A DNA stretch of 8,914 bases from DATBMY01 sp036554605 (GCA_036554605.1 DATBMY010000437.1:1-8914), one strand, 5' to 3'. Positions 1 through 6,119 are shown, numbered from the stretch's first letter. The notes: generated by a model not told the origin, from the letters alone. Numbers and translations: made by a program.

Positions 1-11
1 TCCGGGCTTCT

Positions 12-97
12 CAGTGTTCGGTGATCAGTGGCCGGTTGCCAGTGAAGAGCTTTTTTCGCTCTTTACTGACCCCTGACCACTGGCCACCGGCCACCGG
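12..97. repeat. Heptamer-type inverted repeat just after the pilB stop
   Basis: Two arms, 12-50 and 57-97, are imperfect inverted copies of about 40 bp around a short loop containing TTTTTT (51-56). The tip pairs GAAGAGC with GCTCTTT, and the longer arms pair with scattered mismatches. Both arms have a 7-nt period: ATCAGTG, GCCGGTT, GCCAGTG on the left, and ACTGACC, CCTGACC, ACTGGCC, ACCGGCC, ACCGGTT on the right. The element begins one base after the pilB stop codon (99-101). In the pilB transcript it would form a long hairpin at the 3' end, which could act as a terminator or an mRNA-stabilising structure. The loop supplies an A-run on the minus strand and no U-tract follows, so a classical rho-independent terminator is not certain. 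It is the same family as the element at 4001-4184. Confidence 0.75.
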
Positions 98-98
98 T

Positions 99-1841
99 TT
101 ATTTCACTGTTTCTCTCACAACCTCTTCAACGGTCGTTAACCCCTGCCTGATCTTTTCAAGGCCGCTCAGGCGAAGCGTGAGCATACCTTCTTCAATCGC
201 CTTGCGCCTCAACTCAAGACCCGATGCGCCTACAAGTATTAACTCGCGCATGTCTTCGGTCACTTCCATAACTTCGTAAAGGCCCACGCGCCCTTTATAG
301 CCCGTGCCGTTGCAGGCGGCGCAGCCCATCCCCTTGAACGTCTTTATCTCTTTCGTCTCGGTTGCCGCGAATCCTACGTCGATGAGCGCTTCCTGCGGCG
401 TATGAATCTCGGCCTTGCATTCCTTGCATATCCTGCGAACGAGCCTCTGCGCCTGAATGAGGTTTACCGAAGTCGCGACCAGAAACGGCTCGATTCCCAT
501 ATTCATCAACCTGCTGACGGTCGAAGGCGCGTCGTTAGTATGCAGGGTCGAAAGGACAAGGTGGCCGGTCAAGGCGGCCTTGACCGCTATCTCGGCCGTC
601 TCGAAGTCGCGGACCTCGCCTACGAGTATGATGTTAGGGTCCTGGCGCAGGAACGAGCGGAGCGCGGCCGCGAAGTTCAGACCTATGGACTCTTTCATCT
701 GCACCTGGTTTACACCGGGCAGATTGAATTCAACGGGATCTTCCGCGGTCATGATGTTTGTGTCGAGCGTGTTCAAGCTCTGAAGCGCTGAATAAAGCGT
801 CGAGGTCTTACCCGATCCCGTGGGCCCGGTCACGAGCACCATCCCGTAGGGCTTGGCGATGTTGCGCTTGAACTTTTGAAGGCTCTCGGGCTCAAACCCG
901 AGCTGCGTCATGTCGAGCCGCAGGTTTTCCTTATCGAGCAGGCGCAGCACAAGCTTTTCGCCGAATATCGTTGGAAGCGTCGAGACGCGAAAATCGAGAT
1001 CGCGCGAGCGCCCGTCCAGGCGCACGCGGATCTTTATTCGCCCGTCCTGCGGCAGCCGCTTTTCAGCGATGTCGAGCCGGGCCATGATCTTCAGCCTTGA
1101 AGTGAGCGCGTCGCGCATCTTCATAGGCGGGTTCATTATGTTATAGAGCACGCCGTCAAGGCGAAAGCGCACGCGGAAATCTTTCTCGTAAGGCTCGATG
1201 TGAATGTCGGAAGCGCCGCGGCGCAGCGCGTCGACCAGCACGACGTTGACCAGTTTTACTACGGGAGCGTCCTCGGCCATCCGCTCCAGGTTTTCGAGGT
1301 CGATCTCCTCCTCGCCTCCGTCTAAATCGACCTGATCGATCTCCTCGCCGAAATCGGGCGCGGACGTCGTCTCGGCGACAAGGTCCTCCATGACTTTCGC
1401 GAGCTCCATCTCGCGCGAGGTCCCGTAGTATTTCTTGACCGCGCTGTTGAAAGCGGTCTCGCTTACGACAACCGGCTCAACCGATAGCCCGGTCATGAAT
1501 TTTATGTCGTCGATGGCAAAGACATTCGTCGGGTCGACCATGGCGAGCGTGAGCGTGGCGCCTACTCGCGAAAGCGGCAGGATCGAATAGCGCTCGGCCG
1601 TCTCCTGCGGCACAAGCACCACCGCGGCCGGGTCGACTTCAAACAGGTCCAGGTTGACCGACGGGACGCCGTACTGGCGGCTGAGAACCGCCGTGACCTC
1701 TTCGTCCGAAAGCATCCCAAGCTTGACCAGCGTAGAGGCAAGCCTCCCGCCATTCACCCTCTGATAATCGAGCGCTTCCTTGAGTTGTTGCGGTGTTATT
1801 AGATTCTCTTTAAGAAGTGATTCGCCCAGTTTCGCCGACAT
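99..1841 (-). CDS. pilB: PilB/GspE-family type IV pilus assembly (extension) ATPase
   Basis: This is a 580-residue cytoplasmic hexameric motor ATPase of the GspE/PulE/PilB family, expected to power pilus extension. N-terminal MshEN-type domain: two 24-residue motifs at 4-27 and 33-56, separated by exactly 5 residues, match the c-di-GMP-binding pattern, with G-to-N at 13 and G-to-A at 35. An acidic linker (about 158-191) leads to the ATPase core. The core has Walker A GPTGSGKT (339-346), the Asp box TAEDPVE (365-371), Walker B ILVGEVRD (405-412) and the His box around STLHTNDAP (431-439). A zinc-binding insertion has CKEC (472-475) and CAAC (507-510), typical of PilB/GspE and absent from PilT. 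Length is normal for PilB. ATG start; GGAAGGA lies about 14 nt upstream, which is rather distant. The usual partners pilT and pilC are not in the window. A type II secretion GspE is the alternative; PilB is favoured by the MshEN-type N-terminus. Confidence 0.93.
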   Translation of the reverse strand: MSAKLGESLLKENLITPQQLKEALDYQRVNGGRLASTLVKLGMLSDEEVTAVLSRQYGVPSVNLDLFEVDPAAVVLVPQETAERYSILPLSRVGATLTLAMVDPTNVFAIDDIKFMTGLSVEPVVVSETAFNSAVKKYYGTSREMELAKVMEDLVAETTSAPDFGEEIDQVDLDGGEEEIDLENLERMAEDAPVVKLVNVVLVDALRRGASDIHIEPYEKDFRVRFRLDGVLYNIMNPPMKMRDALTSRLKIMARLDIAEKRLPQDGRIKIRVRLDGRSRDLDFRVSTLPTIFGEKLVLRLLDKENLRLDMTQLGFEPESLQKFKRNIAKPYGMVLVTGPTGSGKTSTLYSALQSLNTLDTNIMTAEDPVEFNLPGVNQVQMKESIGLNFAAALRSFLRQDPNIILVGEVRDFETAEIAVKAALTGHLVLSTLHTNDAPSTVSRLMNMGIEPFLVATSVNLIQAQRLVRRICKECKAEIHTPQEALIDVGFAATETKEIKTFKGMGCAACNGTGYKGRVGLYEVMEVTEDMRELILVGASGLELRRKAIEEGMLTLRLSGLEKIRQGLTTVEEVVRETVK

Positions 1842-2080
1842 AGTCTAATACGCAATCCTTCCGCAACCGTAACGGCAACAAACGCCGCTGCGCGGGGGGC
1901 AGCGCATGGCCCGGCCTACATGCCGGGCGATCAGGTTAAATCAAGCTTATGAATTAGACAGCTACGAGGGCGCACAATCGCCTGACCGGTTAATTTGGCC
2001 GGCGATAAAGGGCTCTACTGAGAGCAAACATCGAGGGGGACAAATGCGACAGAAAGAGAGTTGACTGCCTTGAAGAGCAA

Positions 2081-2136
2081 CCGCGAAGGCCAATCTGGGA
2101 GCGGCCTTCAATCAGGGTTCAGGCCCTTCTTCGCGG
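2081..2136 (-). other. Foldable sequence, possible pit terminator or pilB leader structure
   Basis: CCGCGAAG (2081-2088) and CTTCGCGG (2129-2136) are perfect 8-bp inverted repeats. AAGGCC (2086-2091) and GGCCTT (2103-2108) form a second perfect pair that overlaps the first, so two folds compete. The sequence lies downstream of pit and upstream of pilB on the same strand, so it could be a 3' structure of the pit transcript or part of a pilB 5' leader. There is no following U-tract, which argues against a simple intrinsic terminator. I recognise no known riboswitch; the conserved core bases of the c-di-GMP-I (GEMM) riboswitch were looked for and not seen. Confidence 0.3.
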
Positions 2137-2175
2137 CAGGAGAACGAAAGTTCAATCAACCTTACAGACAGTACC

Positions 2176-2204
2176 CTTTTAACATTGAGCCGAAACAGTG
2201 TCAA
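2176..2204 (-). promoter_or_regulatory. Candidate sigma70-type promoter for pilB
   Basis: On the minus strand there is a perfect -35 hexamer TTGACA (2204-2199), a 17-nt spacer and TAAAAG (2181-2176), a 4/6 match to TATAAT. It lies just after the pit stop codon and points at pilB, which would give a leader of about 330 nt. The -10 match is modest and the leader is long, so a nearer unseen promoter is possible. Confidence 0.35.
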
Positions 2205-2222
2205 TAATAATTCCCTGTGCCT

Positions 2223-3281
2223 TCACAACTTGTGTAGAAGTTGCACGACCAGCAGCGAAAGGGCCGCAATCAAACCCGATAGCGGGATCGTCAGCACCCA
2301 CGCCCATACGACGGTCTTGGCGACTCCCCAGCGCACGGCCGAAAGCCTGCGGGTCGCGCCCACGCCCACAATAGCGCCGGTGATCGTGTGAGTCGTGCTC
2401 ACGGGTATGCCGCCATAGGTCGCTATGGCGATTGTGGTCGCGCCGGCCGTCTCGGCGGCAAACCCGCCCACCGGCTTGAGCTTCGTTATTCGCGACCCCA
2501 TCGTGTGGACTATTCGCCAGCCACCCGACAGCGTCCCAAGCGCTATTGCCGCGTGACAGGAAAGCACTACCCAGAGCGGGATTTCAGGAAGCGCGCCGCC
2601 CGGCCCCGCGCCAAGCAGATTGCCCGAAACCAGCACCGCCGTAATGATGCCCATCGTCTTTTGCGCGTCGTTGCCGCCGTGCCCGAGACTGTAAAGCGCC
2701 GCCGATACCAGCTGCCCCTTTCGGAAAAACTTATCTACCCTGTCGGGCGAGCTGCGATGAAATATCCATAGTATCGCGACCATGAAGGCAAATCCTAAGA
2801 GCATGCCGAACAACGGCGAGAGTATTATAAAAGCGAGCGTCTTGATCCAGCCTTCGGGCTTCATCAAGCCCGCGAGTTGTCCTCCCGTGAAGACCTGCGC
2901 CGCTATGGCCGCCCCGGCCAACCCGCCGACAAGCGCGTGCGAAGAACTTGAGGGCAGACCGTAATACCAGGTGATGACGTCCCAGATAATGGCCCCCAGC
3001 AATCCGCACATCAGCACCCATAATTGCCAGTGCCGCTCGATGAGCGTCATATCGACCAGGTCGCCGCCGATCGTCTTGGCCACGCGCGTCCCGAATATCG
3101 CAAACGCCACGAAGTTGAAGAAGGCCGCCCATATGACGGCAATACCGGGCGAAAGGACGCGAGTAGATACAACGGTGGCTATGGAATTGGCGGCGTCGTG
3201 CCATCCGTTGGCGTAATCGAAGACATATGCTACTGCGATGATTAGGATAACGAGGGCGACAGGCGTTATGTCTGTATCCAT
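2223..3281 (-). CDS. pit: PiT-family low-affinity inorganic phosphate transporter
   Basis: This 352-residue inner-membrane permease belongs to the PiT (SLC20-like) family and imports phosphate with a coupling cation. The two inverted family repeats are visible: GWHDAANS (26-33) with GLPSSSSHALVGG (108-120) in the first half, and GHGGNDAQKTMG (200-211) with GIPVSTTHTITGAIVG (291-306) in the second. The paired Asp/Asn residues (D29, N32; N204, D205) and the S/T-rich re-entrant segments are those expected for substrate binding. About ten hydrophobic stretches span the protein, including 8-23, 44-64, 87-105, 149-174, 235-250 and 325-348. Length is typical of short bacterial Pit proteins. The ATG overlaps the stop codon of the upstream DUF47 gene by one base (TAATG), which indicates translational coupling. 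Phosphate is the expected substrate from the family and partner; whether H+ or Na+ is coupled cannot be read from the sequence. Confidence 0.95.
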   Translation of the reverse strand: MDTDITPVALVILIIAVAYVFDYANGWHDAANSIATVVSTRVLSPGIAVIWAAFFNFVAFAIFGTRVAKTIGGDLVDMTLIERHWQLWVLMCGLLGAIIWDVITWYYGLPSSSSHALVGGLAGAAIAAQVFTGGQLAGLMKPEGWIKTLAFIILSPLFGMLLGFAFMVAILWIFHRSSPDRVDKFFRKGQLVSAALYSLGHGGNDAQKTMGIITAVLVSGNLLGAGPGGALPEIPLWVVLSCHAAIALGTLSGGWRIVHTMGSRITKLKPVGGFAAETAGATTIAIATYGGIPVSTTHTITGAIVGVGATRRLSAVRWGVAKTVVWAWVLTIPLSGLIAALSLLVVQLLHKL

Positions 3282-3892
3282 TATTTGTTCTTGACCATCA
3301 CGGCTTCGAGTTCTTCAGCCACGTCCTTGCAGCGATCAATAGAGTTTTCGAGCGCCTCGTATATCGACATCCACCTTATTACCTCGATCGGGTCCTTCTC
3401 TTCCTTAAAGAGCCCGCTTATGGCGTCGAAGTAAAGCGAGTCCGCGCGCTTTTCGAGCTGGCTGATCATACGGCAATGCTCGCCGATGCCCTTCTCTTGC
3501 TCCATCAATGTGAATACATCGGCAATCTCAACCGTCGAGCGCCCGAGAATACCGGCGATCTCGATTGAGTCGGGCCGGGGCTGTTTGACCTCGTACATTT
3601 CCATGCGCCGCGCGAGGTCATTTATCATGTCGATCACATCGTCAAGCTCGGTCACGAGCAGGTAGATGTCCTCGCGGTCTATAGGCGTGATGAATGAAGA
3701 GTTGAGCTTCTGGGTGATCTTGGCCGACAGCTCGTCGCACTCAAGCTCTATGCCCTTGATCTGCTCGGCATAGGTTGAGTGGTTTTGATAATCCTGAAAC
3801 AGCTTGACGAAAAGTTCACCGCCCGCCCTGACCTTGGTCGCAAGCTGGGTGAGAAGTCCAAAGTACTTCTCCTCCCGGGGTATGAATCCCAT
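3281..3892 (-). CDS. DUF47/PhoU-like protein (Pit accessory protein)
   Basis: This is a 203-residue all-helical, soluble PhoU-related protein of the DUF47 family, which is commonly encoded next to pit and thought to modulate phosphate uptake. Visible family motifs: the N-terminal start MGFIPREEKYF; ELECDELS (49-56) with E/D spacing like PhoU metal-binding motifs; FITPIDREDIYLL (67-79), the family hallmark; ELDDVIDMI (82-90); LEKRADSLY (146-154); and YEALENSIDRCKDVAEE (178-194). There is no signal peptide or membrane segment. A GTG two codons upstream (3898) gives a 205-residue form, but GAGGTG at 3901-3896 is an excellent Shine-Dalgarno sequence for the ATG at 3892 and would itself contain that GTG, so I use the ATG. 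It is the first gene of a two-gene operon with pit. Confidence 0.92.
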   Translation of the reverse strand: MGFIPREEKYFGLLTQLATKVRAGGELFVKLFQDYQNHSTYAEQIKGIELECDELSAKITQKLNSSFITPIDREDIYLLVTELDDVIDMINDLARRMEMYEVKQPRPDSIEIAGILGRSTVEIADVFTLMEQEKGIGEHCRMISQLEKRADSLYFDAISGLFKEEKDPIEVIRWMSIYEALENSIDRCKDVAEELEAVMVKNK

Positions 3893-3895
3893 ATG

Positions 3896-3901
3896 CACCT
3901 C
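3896..3901 (-). promoter_or_regulatory. Ribosome binding site fixing the DUF47 start at 3892
   Basis: GAGGTG, within the context GCGAGGTG, lies 3 nt before ATG 3892 (5 nt from the GAGG core). It includes the alternative GTG start, which has no Shine-Dalgarno sequence of its own. This favours the 203-residue product. Confidence 0.7.
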
Positions 3902-3905
3902 GCTT

Positions 3906-3959
3906 GATGTAACAGAATCGTAAATTCTTGCTCGGGGCTTGTGACAAAACTGTTACATC
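3906..3959. promoter_or_regulatory. Candidate operator: Pho-box-like TGTNACA repeats and inverted repeat
   Basis: TGTGACA (3940-3946) and TGTTACA (3951-3957) are direct repeats 11 bp apart with an AAAC spacer. This is the layout of a PhoB box (two 7-bp units separated by 4 bp). A third copy, TGTAACA, is at 3908-3914. In addition, GATGTAACAG (3906-3915) and CTGTTACATC (3950-3959) form a perfect 10-bp inverted repeat. The sites overlap the -10 box and the likely start of transcription of the DUF47-pit operon, a position that fits repression better than activation. The regulator is unknown; PhoB is an inference from the repeat layout and from the operon's function. Confidence 0.5.
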
Positions 3960-3985
3960 TTATTTAGACGAGGGCGGTCCGTCAA
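3957..3985 (-). promoter_or_regulatory. Promoter of the DUF47-pit operon
   Basis: On the minus strand, TTGACG (3985-3980), a 17-nt spacer and TAAGAT (3962-3957) make a sigma70-type promoter (5/6 and 4/6 matches). Transcription would start near 3950, about 58 nt before the ATG at 3892. It lies between the heptamer element (ends 4001) and the operator-like repeats. Confidence 0.6.
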
Positions 3986-4000
3986 CCTGTAGAGGGAACA

Positions 4001-4184
4001 ATCAGGGATCAGAGGTCGGGGGTCAGGGGCCAGAGATCAGGGGTCAGAGGTCAGAGGTCAGGGGTCAGTGTTTCTTGTATCTCAAATATGCTATTTCAAA
4101 TCTCAGATACGATCCTACTAGCTGGCAGTGGCAGTCCCCGACCCCTGACCTCTGACCCCTGACTCCCGACTGGCCCCCGGCCCC
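4001..4184. repeat. Heptamer-repeat inverted element between the PDZ gene and DUF47
   Basis: The left arm, 4001-4070, is ten uninterrupted 7-bp units with consensus RTCAGRG: atcaggg, atcagag, gtcgggg, gtcaggg, gccagag, atcaggg, gtcagag, gtcagag, gtcaggg, gtcagtg. The right arm, 4136-4184, is seven units of the reverse complement type (ccccgac, ccctgac, ctctgac, ccctgac, tcccgac, tggcccc, cggcccc). The arms can pair over about 49 bp. The 65-nt centre (4071-4135) is AT-rich, with repeats of TCAAAT and a short GTATCT/AGATAC pair. The right arm begins 3 nt after the stop codon of the PDZ gene, so it would fold at the 3' end of that transcript. The units resemble the short tandemly repeated heptamers (STRR) described in cyanobacteria; the sequence and the inverted arrangement here are its own. 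Confidence 0.85.
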
Positions 4185-4187
4185 TGC

Positions 4188-5210
4188 TTAAACGGCTCTG
4201 GGGTGTATGCGAACCGCGGGCAGTATGAACCTGGGGGTAACTATTTTGGGCAGTTTGATAGGCTCCATTTTTATCACGGGCATCTGGAATTTTGGAGCAA
4301 TCTGTCGCCAGCGCAACGCCGGCACAGGCAGAGGCATTACGACATCAGGCACCTCGACCAGGTCCGGCTCCCACATCCAGGATGTTGTGCCGTCTTTTTC
4401 AAGCTGCACGGTTAAGGTCTGCTCCTGGCGGTCGCGGACTACTTTCACTTCGACCGGACCCTCTTGCTTTCCAGCCAGCGCTTCATGAATACCGTATGCT
4501 CCTTCGATGGCCTTGCCCGCCACCGACAGGATCACGTCGCCCGCCTTGATGCCGGCCTTTGCCGCGGGCGAGTCGGCATGAACGAATAGCACGAGCGCGC
4601 CGCCCCTCCCCTTGACGCCGAAATACTCCGCCAGCTGCTCGTTCATCGACCCGAGCTGCAAGCCTAGCCTCGCGCGGTTTAGTGTCCAGACTCTAGCCGG
4701 TCGCGGCGTGACGGGCCGCACCGGCCTTTCGGGCCTCGGAAGTCTATCAAGGCGCACGCCCGCGGGCCGGATCGCGCGGAAATAATCGACGCGCTCGCCG
4801 AGCTTCGCTTCCAGATCCATTTCGCGGCCGCCCCGCACGATGGTGAGTTTTAAGGTACGCCCAGCGGGGGTCTCTCTGAGAAGTCGCGTAAGCTCCATCG
4901 CGCTCTCTACCGGCTCGCCGTTCCACTTTATCACCACATCATCTTTTTGAAGCCCGGCCGCCGATGCGCCCGTATTCGCTATGACCGTCGTTATCAACGC
5001 TCCGCGCTCCTGGGGCAGGCCGAGCCGCCGGGCCGTTTCCGCGGTTACCTCGTCAAGCTCGACACCAAGGAAACCGCCCCTTACCACGTTTGCCCTGCGC
5101 GCGCGCGGCGCTTCCGCCTGTGCCGGCTCCGCCGGTTTAACCTCTTGCGCAAGTACCGTCGCGCCGCCAGCAAAGATTATGGCCGAAAGCATCAAAAGTG
5201 TTCGCTTCAT
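4188..5210 (-). CDS. Secreted tandem-PDZ-domain protein without protease domain
   Basis: This 340-residue protein has a Sec signal peptide (about 1-21, KRT then a hydrophobic run to TVLAQ), so it is probably periplasmic. PDZ domain 1 lies at about 46-138 (FLGVELDE, GALITTV, GLQKDDVVIKWNG) and PDZ domain 2 at about 180-272 (RLGLQLGS, GALVLFV, GIKAGDVILSVAGK). A proline-rich linker (145-172) separates them. The tail (280-340) is rich in proline and in short P-V/I-K/R repeats, with no cysteines. The PDZ domains resemble the C-terminal pair of DegP/HtrA proteases, but no trypsin-like domain or catalytic triad precedes them, so it is probably a binding or scaffold protein. The Shine-Dalgarno AAGGAG (5225-5220) is 9 nt before the ATG. 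It follows the DUF4097-like gene by 91 nt and may be cotranscribed with it. The ligand is unknown. Confidence 0.85.
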   Translation of the reverse strand: MKRTLLMLSAIIFAGGATVLAQEVKPAEPAQAEAPRARRANVVRGGFLGVELDEVTAETARRLGLPQERGALITTVIANTGASAAGLQKDDVVIKWNGEPVESAMELTRLLRETPAGRTLKLTIVRGGREMDLEAKLGERVDYFRAIRPAGVRLDRLPRPERPVRPVTPRPARVWTLNRARLGLQLGSMNEQLAEYFGVKGRGGALVLFVHADSPAAKAGIKAGDVILSVAGKAIEGAYGIHEALAGKQEGPVEVKVVRDRQEQTLTVQLEKDGTTSWMWEPDLVEVPDVVMPLPVPALRWRQIAPKFQMPVIKMEPIKLPKIVTPRFILPAVRIHPRAV

Positions 5211-5219
5211 GCAGATCGT

Positions 5220-5225
5220 CTCCTT
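5220..5225 (-). promoter_or_regulatory. Ribosome binding site of the PDZ gene
   Basis: AAGGAG, in the context GGAAGGAGA, lies 9 nt before the ATG at 5210 and supports that start. No convincing promoter was seen in the 91-nt gap, so transcription from the upstream gene is likely. Confidence 0.6.
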
Positions 5226-5301
5226 CCTGATTGGCAGGTTTACAAGCTATTACTCGCGCTACCCGCTTGCCGAGTTCCAAAAACTGAGGCTAAATCTTAA
5301 A

Positions 5302-6108
5302 TCATTTGTCGCCGAAGGAAGCGTCGTGGATCGTTATTACGCCGTTTACCTGTGTCATACTGATAGGCGCCCCGCCCGACCCAAACTGGGCGAGAAAGCT
5401 CGAGCGGCCCGCTTTACGGACAGTCACGCTCGATACTTTCGGGTTTACAAGCCCGTTGAACGAGCGCACTTCCATGTCCGCGTTTAGCCGGTCGATAAAG
5501 CGTATGTTCATGTTGCCGTTTATGTTCCTCGCGCGAATCCCGCGCTGGCCAAGCCGGCCGAGCGTAAATGCCATATTCCCATTTATGTTTGCAAACTCCG
5601 CGAAGTCCGATGCGCGCCCCATGGAAAGCTCGCCATTTATATTCGCGAGCGTGATCGGGCCATCGATATCTCCGATACGCGCGCTGCCGTTCACATTCTT
5701 GACCAGTAGCGCCGACGGGCGCGGCACTCTTATGACCGCGCGATGGCGCACTGTCGCGTTGCGCGCTTGCGGATCCTCAGGCTCTTGACTATAGACGCGG
5801 AAAGTATTCCCCTTTTGCTCGACTATGATCTTGCGGTACTCGAGGTCTTCTCTCGTTCTGGCCGATCTGACAACGGTCACTACAGCCGTGTCGCCCTCGA
5901 TCGTCTGGATTTCCAGCGGCCCATTTATGTTAAGGACCTCAACCCGGGCGCCCGCCGCGAGCCTGTAGGTTTCATGGAACTGCTCGCGCTCCGGAAGGTC
6001 GCTTCTGTCGCCTCCTTGCCTCGCCAGCCTCTGAGCGAGCGCGTCGTAAGACGAAAAGGCGAAAAGCAGCGCGATCAAAAGCGCAATCTTATTGGGTCCG
6101 CGTTTCAT
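5302..6108 (-). CDS. Secreted DUF4097-like putative beta-solenoid protein
   Basis: This 268-residue protein has a signal peptide (about 1-25, MKRGPNK, then ALLIALLFAF, ending DALAQ). The mature part is short beta strands broken by repeated turns of the form x-I/V/F-N/D-G: NING at 60-63, 156-159, 174-177 and 195-198, NVNG 138-141, DIDG 147-150, SFNG 216-219 and QVNG 253-256. The pattern (strand, 'xVxNINGxIxI', strand) is that of DUF4097-type 'putative adhesin' domains, which are predicted to form a right-handed beta-solenoid. No catalytic motif is visible, and the true role of such proteins is poorly known. A TTG at 6144 would add 12 residues, but ATG 6108 has a strong GGAGG 6 nt upstream and gives a clean signal peptide. 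It sits 99 nt after the DUF5916 gene and 91 nt before the PDZ gene. It could be a surface or periplasmic structural protein. Confidence 0.82.
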   Translation of the reverse strand: MKRGPNKIALLIALLFAFSSYDALAQRLARQGGDRSDLPEREQFHETYRLAAGARVEVLNINGPLEIQTIEGDTAVVTVVRSARTREDLEYRKIIVEQKGNTFRVYSQEPEDPQARNATVRHRAVIRVPRPSALLVKNVNGSARIGDIDGPITLANINGELSMGRASDFAEFANINGNMAFTLGRLGQRGIRARNINGNMNIRFIDRLNADMEVRSFNGLVNPKVSSVTVRKAGRSSFLAQFGSGGAPISMTQVNGVITIHDASFGDK

Positions 6109-6114
6109 ACAAGC

Positions 6115-6119
6115 CCTCC
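6115..6119 (-). promoter_or_regulatory. Ribosome binding site fixing the DUF4097-like start at 6108
   Basis: GGAGG, within GGGAGGG, lies 6 nt before ATG 6108. The upstream TTG at 6144 has no comparable site, so the 268-residue form is preferred to the 280-residue one. Confidence 0.7.

Larger units (their letters stand above)
1842..2222. other. 381-nt intergenic region between pit and pilB, no credible gene
   Basis: I found no protein-coding ORF or tRNA here. Apart from the promoter-like and foldable sequences listed separately, it contains a perfect 7-bp hairpin, GCCCGGC-CTACAT-GCCGGGC (1909-1928), next to a weaker GCTGC/GCAGC pair (1887-1902). The 1909-1928 hairpin resembles a REP-type palindrome, but only one copy is present in the window. 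No U-run follows it on the minus strand. Confidence 0.6.

Noticed and set aside
1909..1928. Intrinsic terminator at GCCCGGC-CTACAT-GCCGGGC
   Set aside because: A perfect short stem, but no U-run follows on either strand; kept only as a palindrome in the intergenic description.
2044..2064. Six-codon plus-strand ORF (MRQKES) with a GAGGGGGA upstream
   Set aside because: Good-looking ribosome site but far too short to support without conservation data, and opposite to all genes in the window.
1842..2222. c-di-GMP-I (GEMM) riboswitch ahead of pilB
   Set aside because: The conserved core bases of that riboswitch were looked for on the minus strand and are not present.
4001..4184. Possible CRISPR array
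   Set aside because: Units are 7 bp and contiguous with no unique spacers, and the two halves are inverted; no cas gene is near.
5306..5788. A 160-codon open frame on the plus strand
   Set aside because: Antisense to the DUF4097-like gene. Its repetitive content (repeated P-F-M-F-type stretches) simply mirrors the NG repeats of the real protein.
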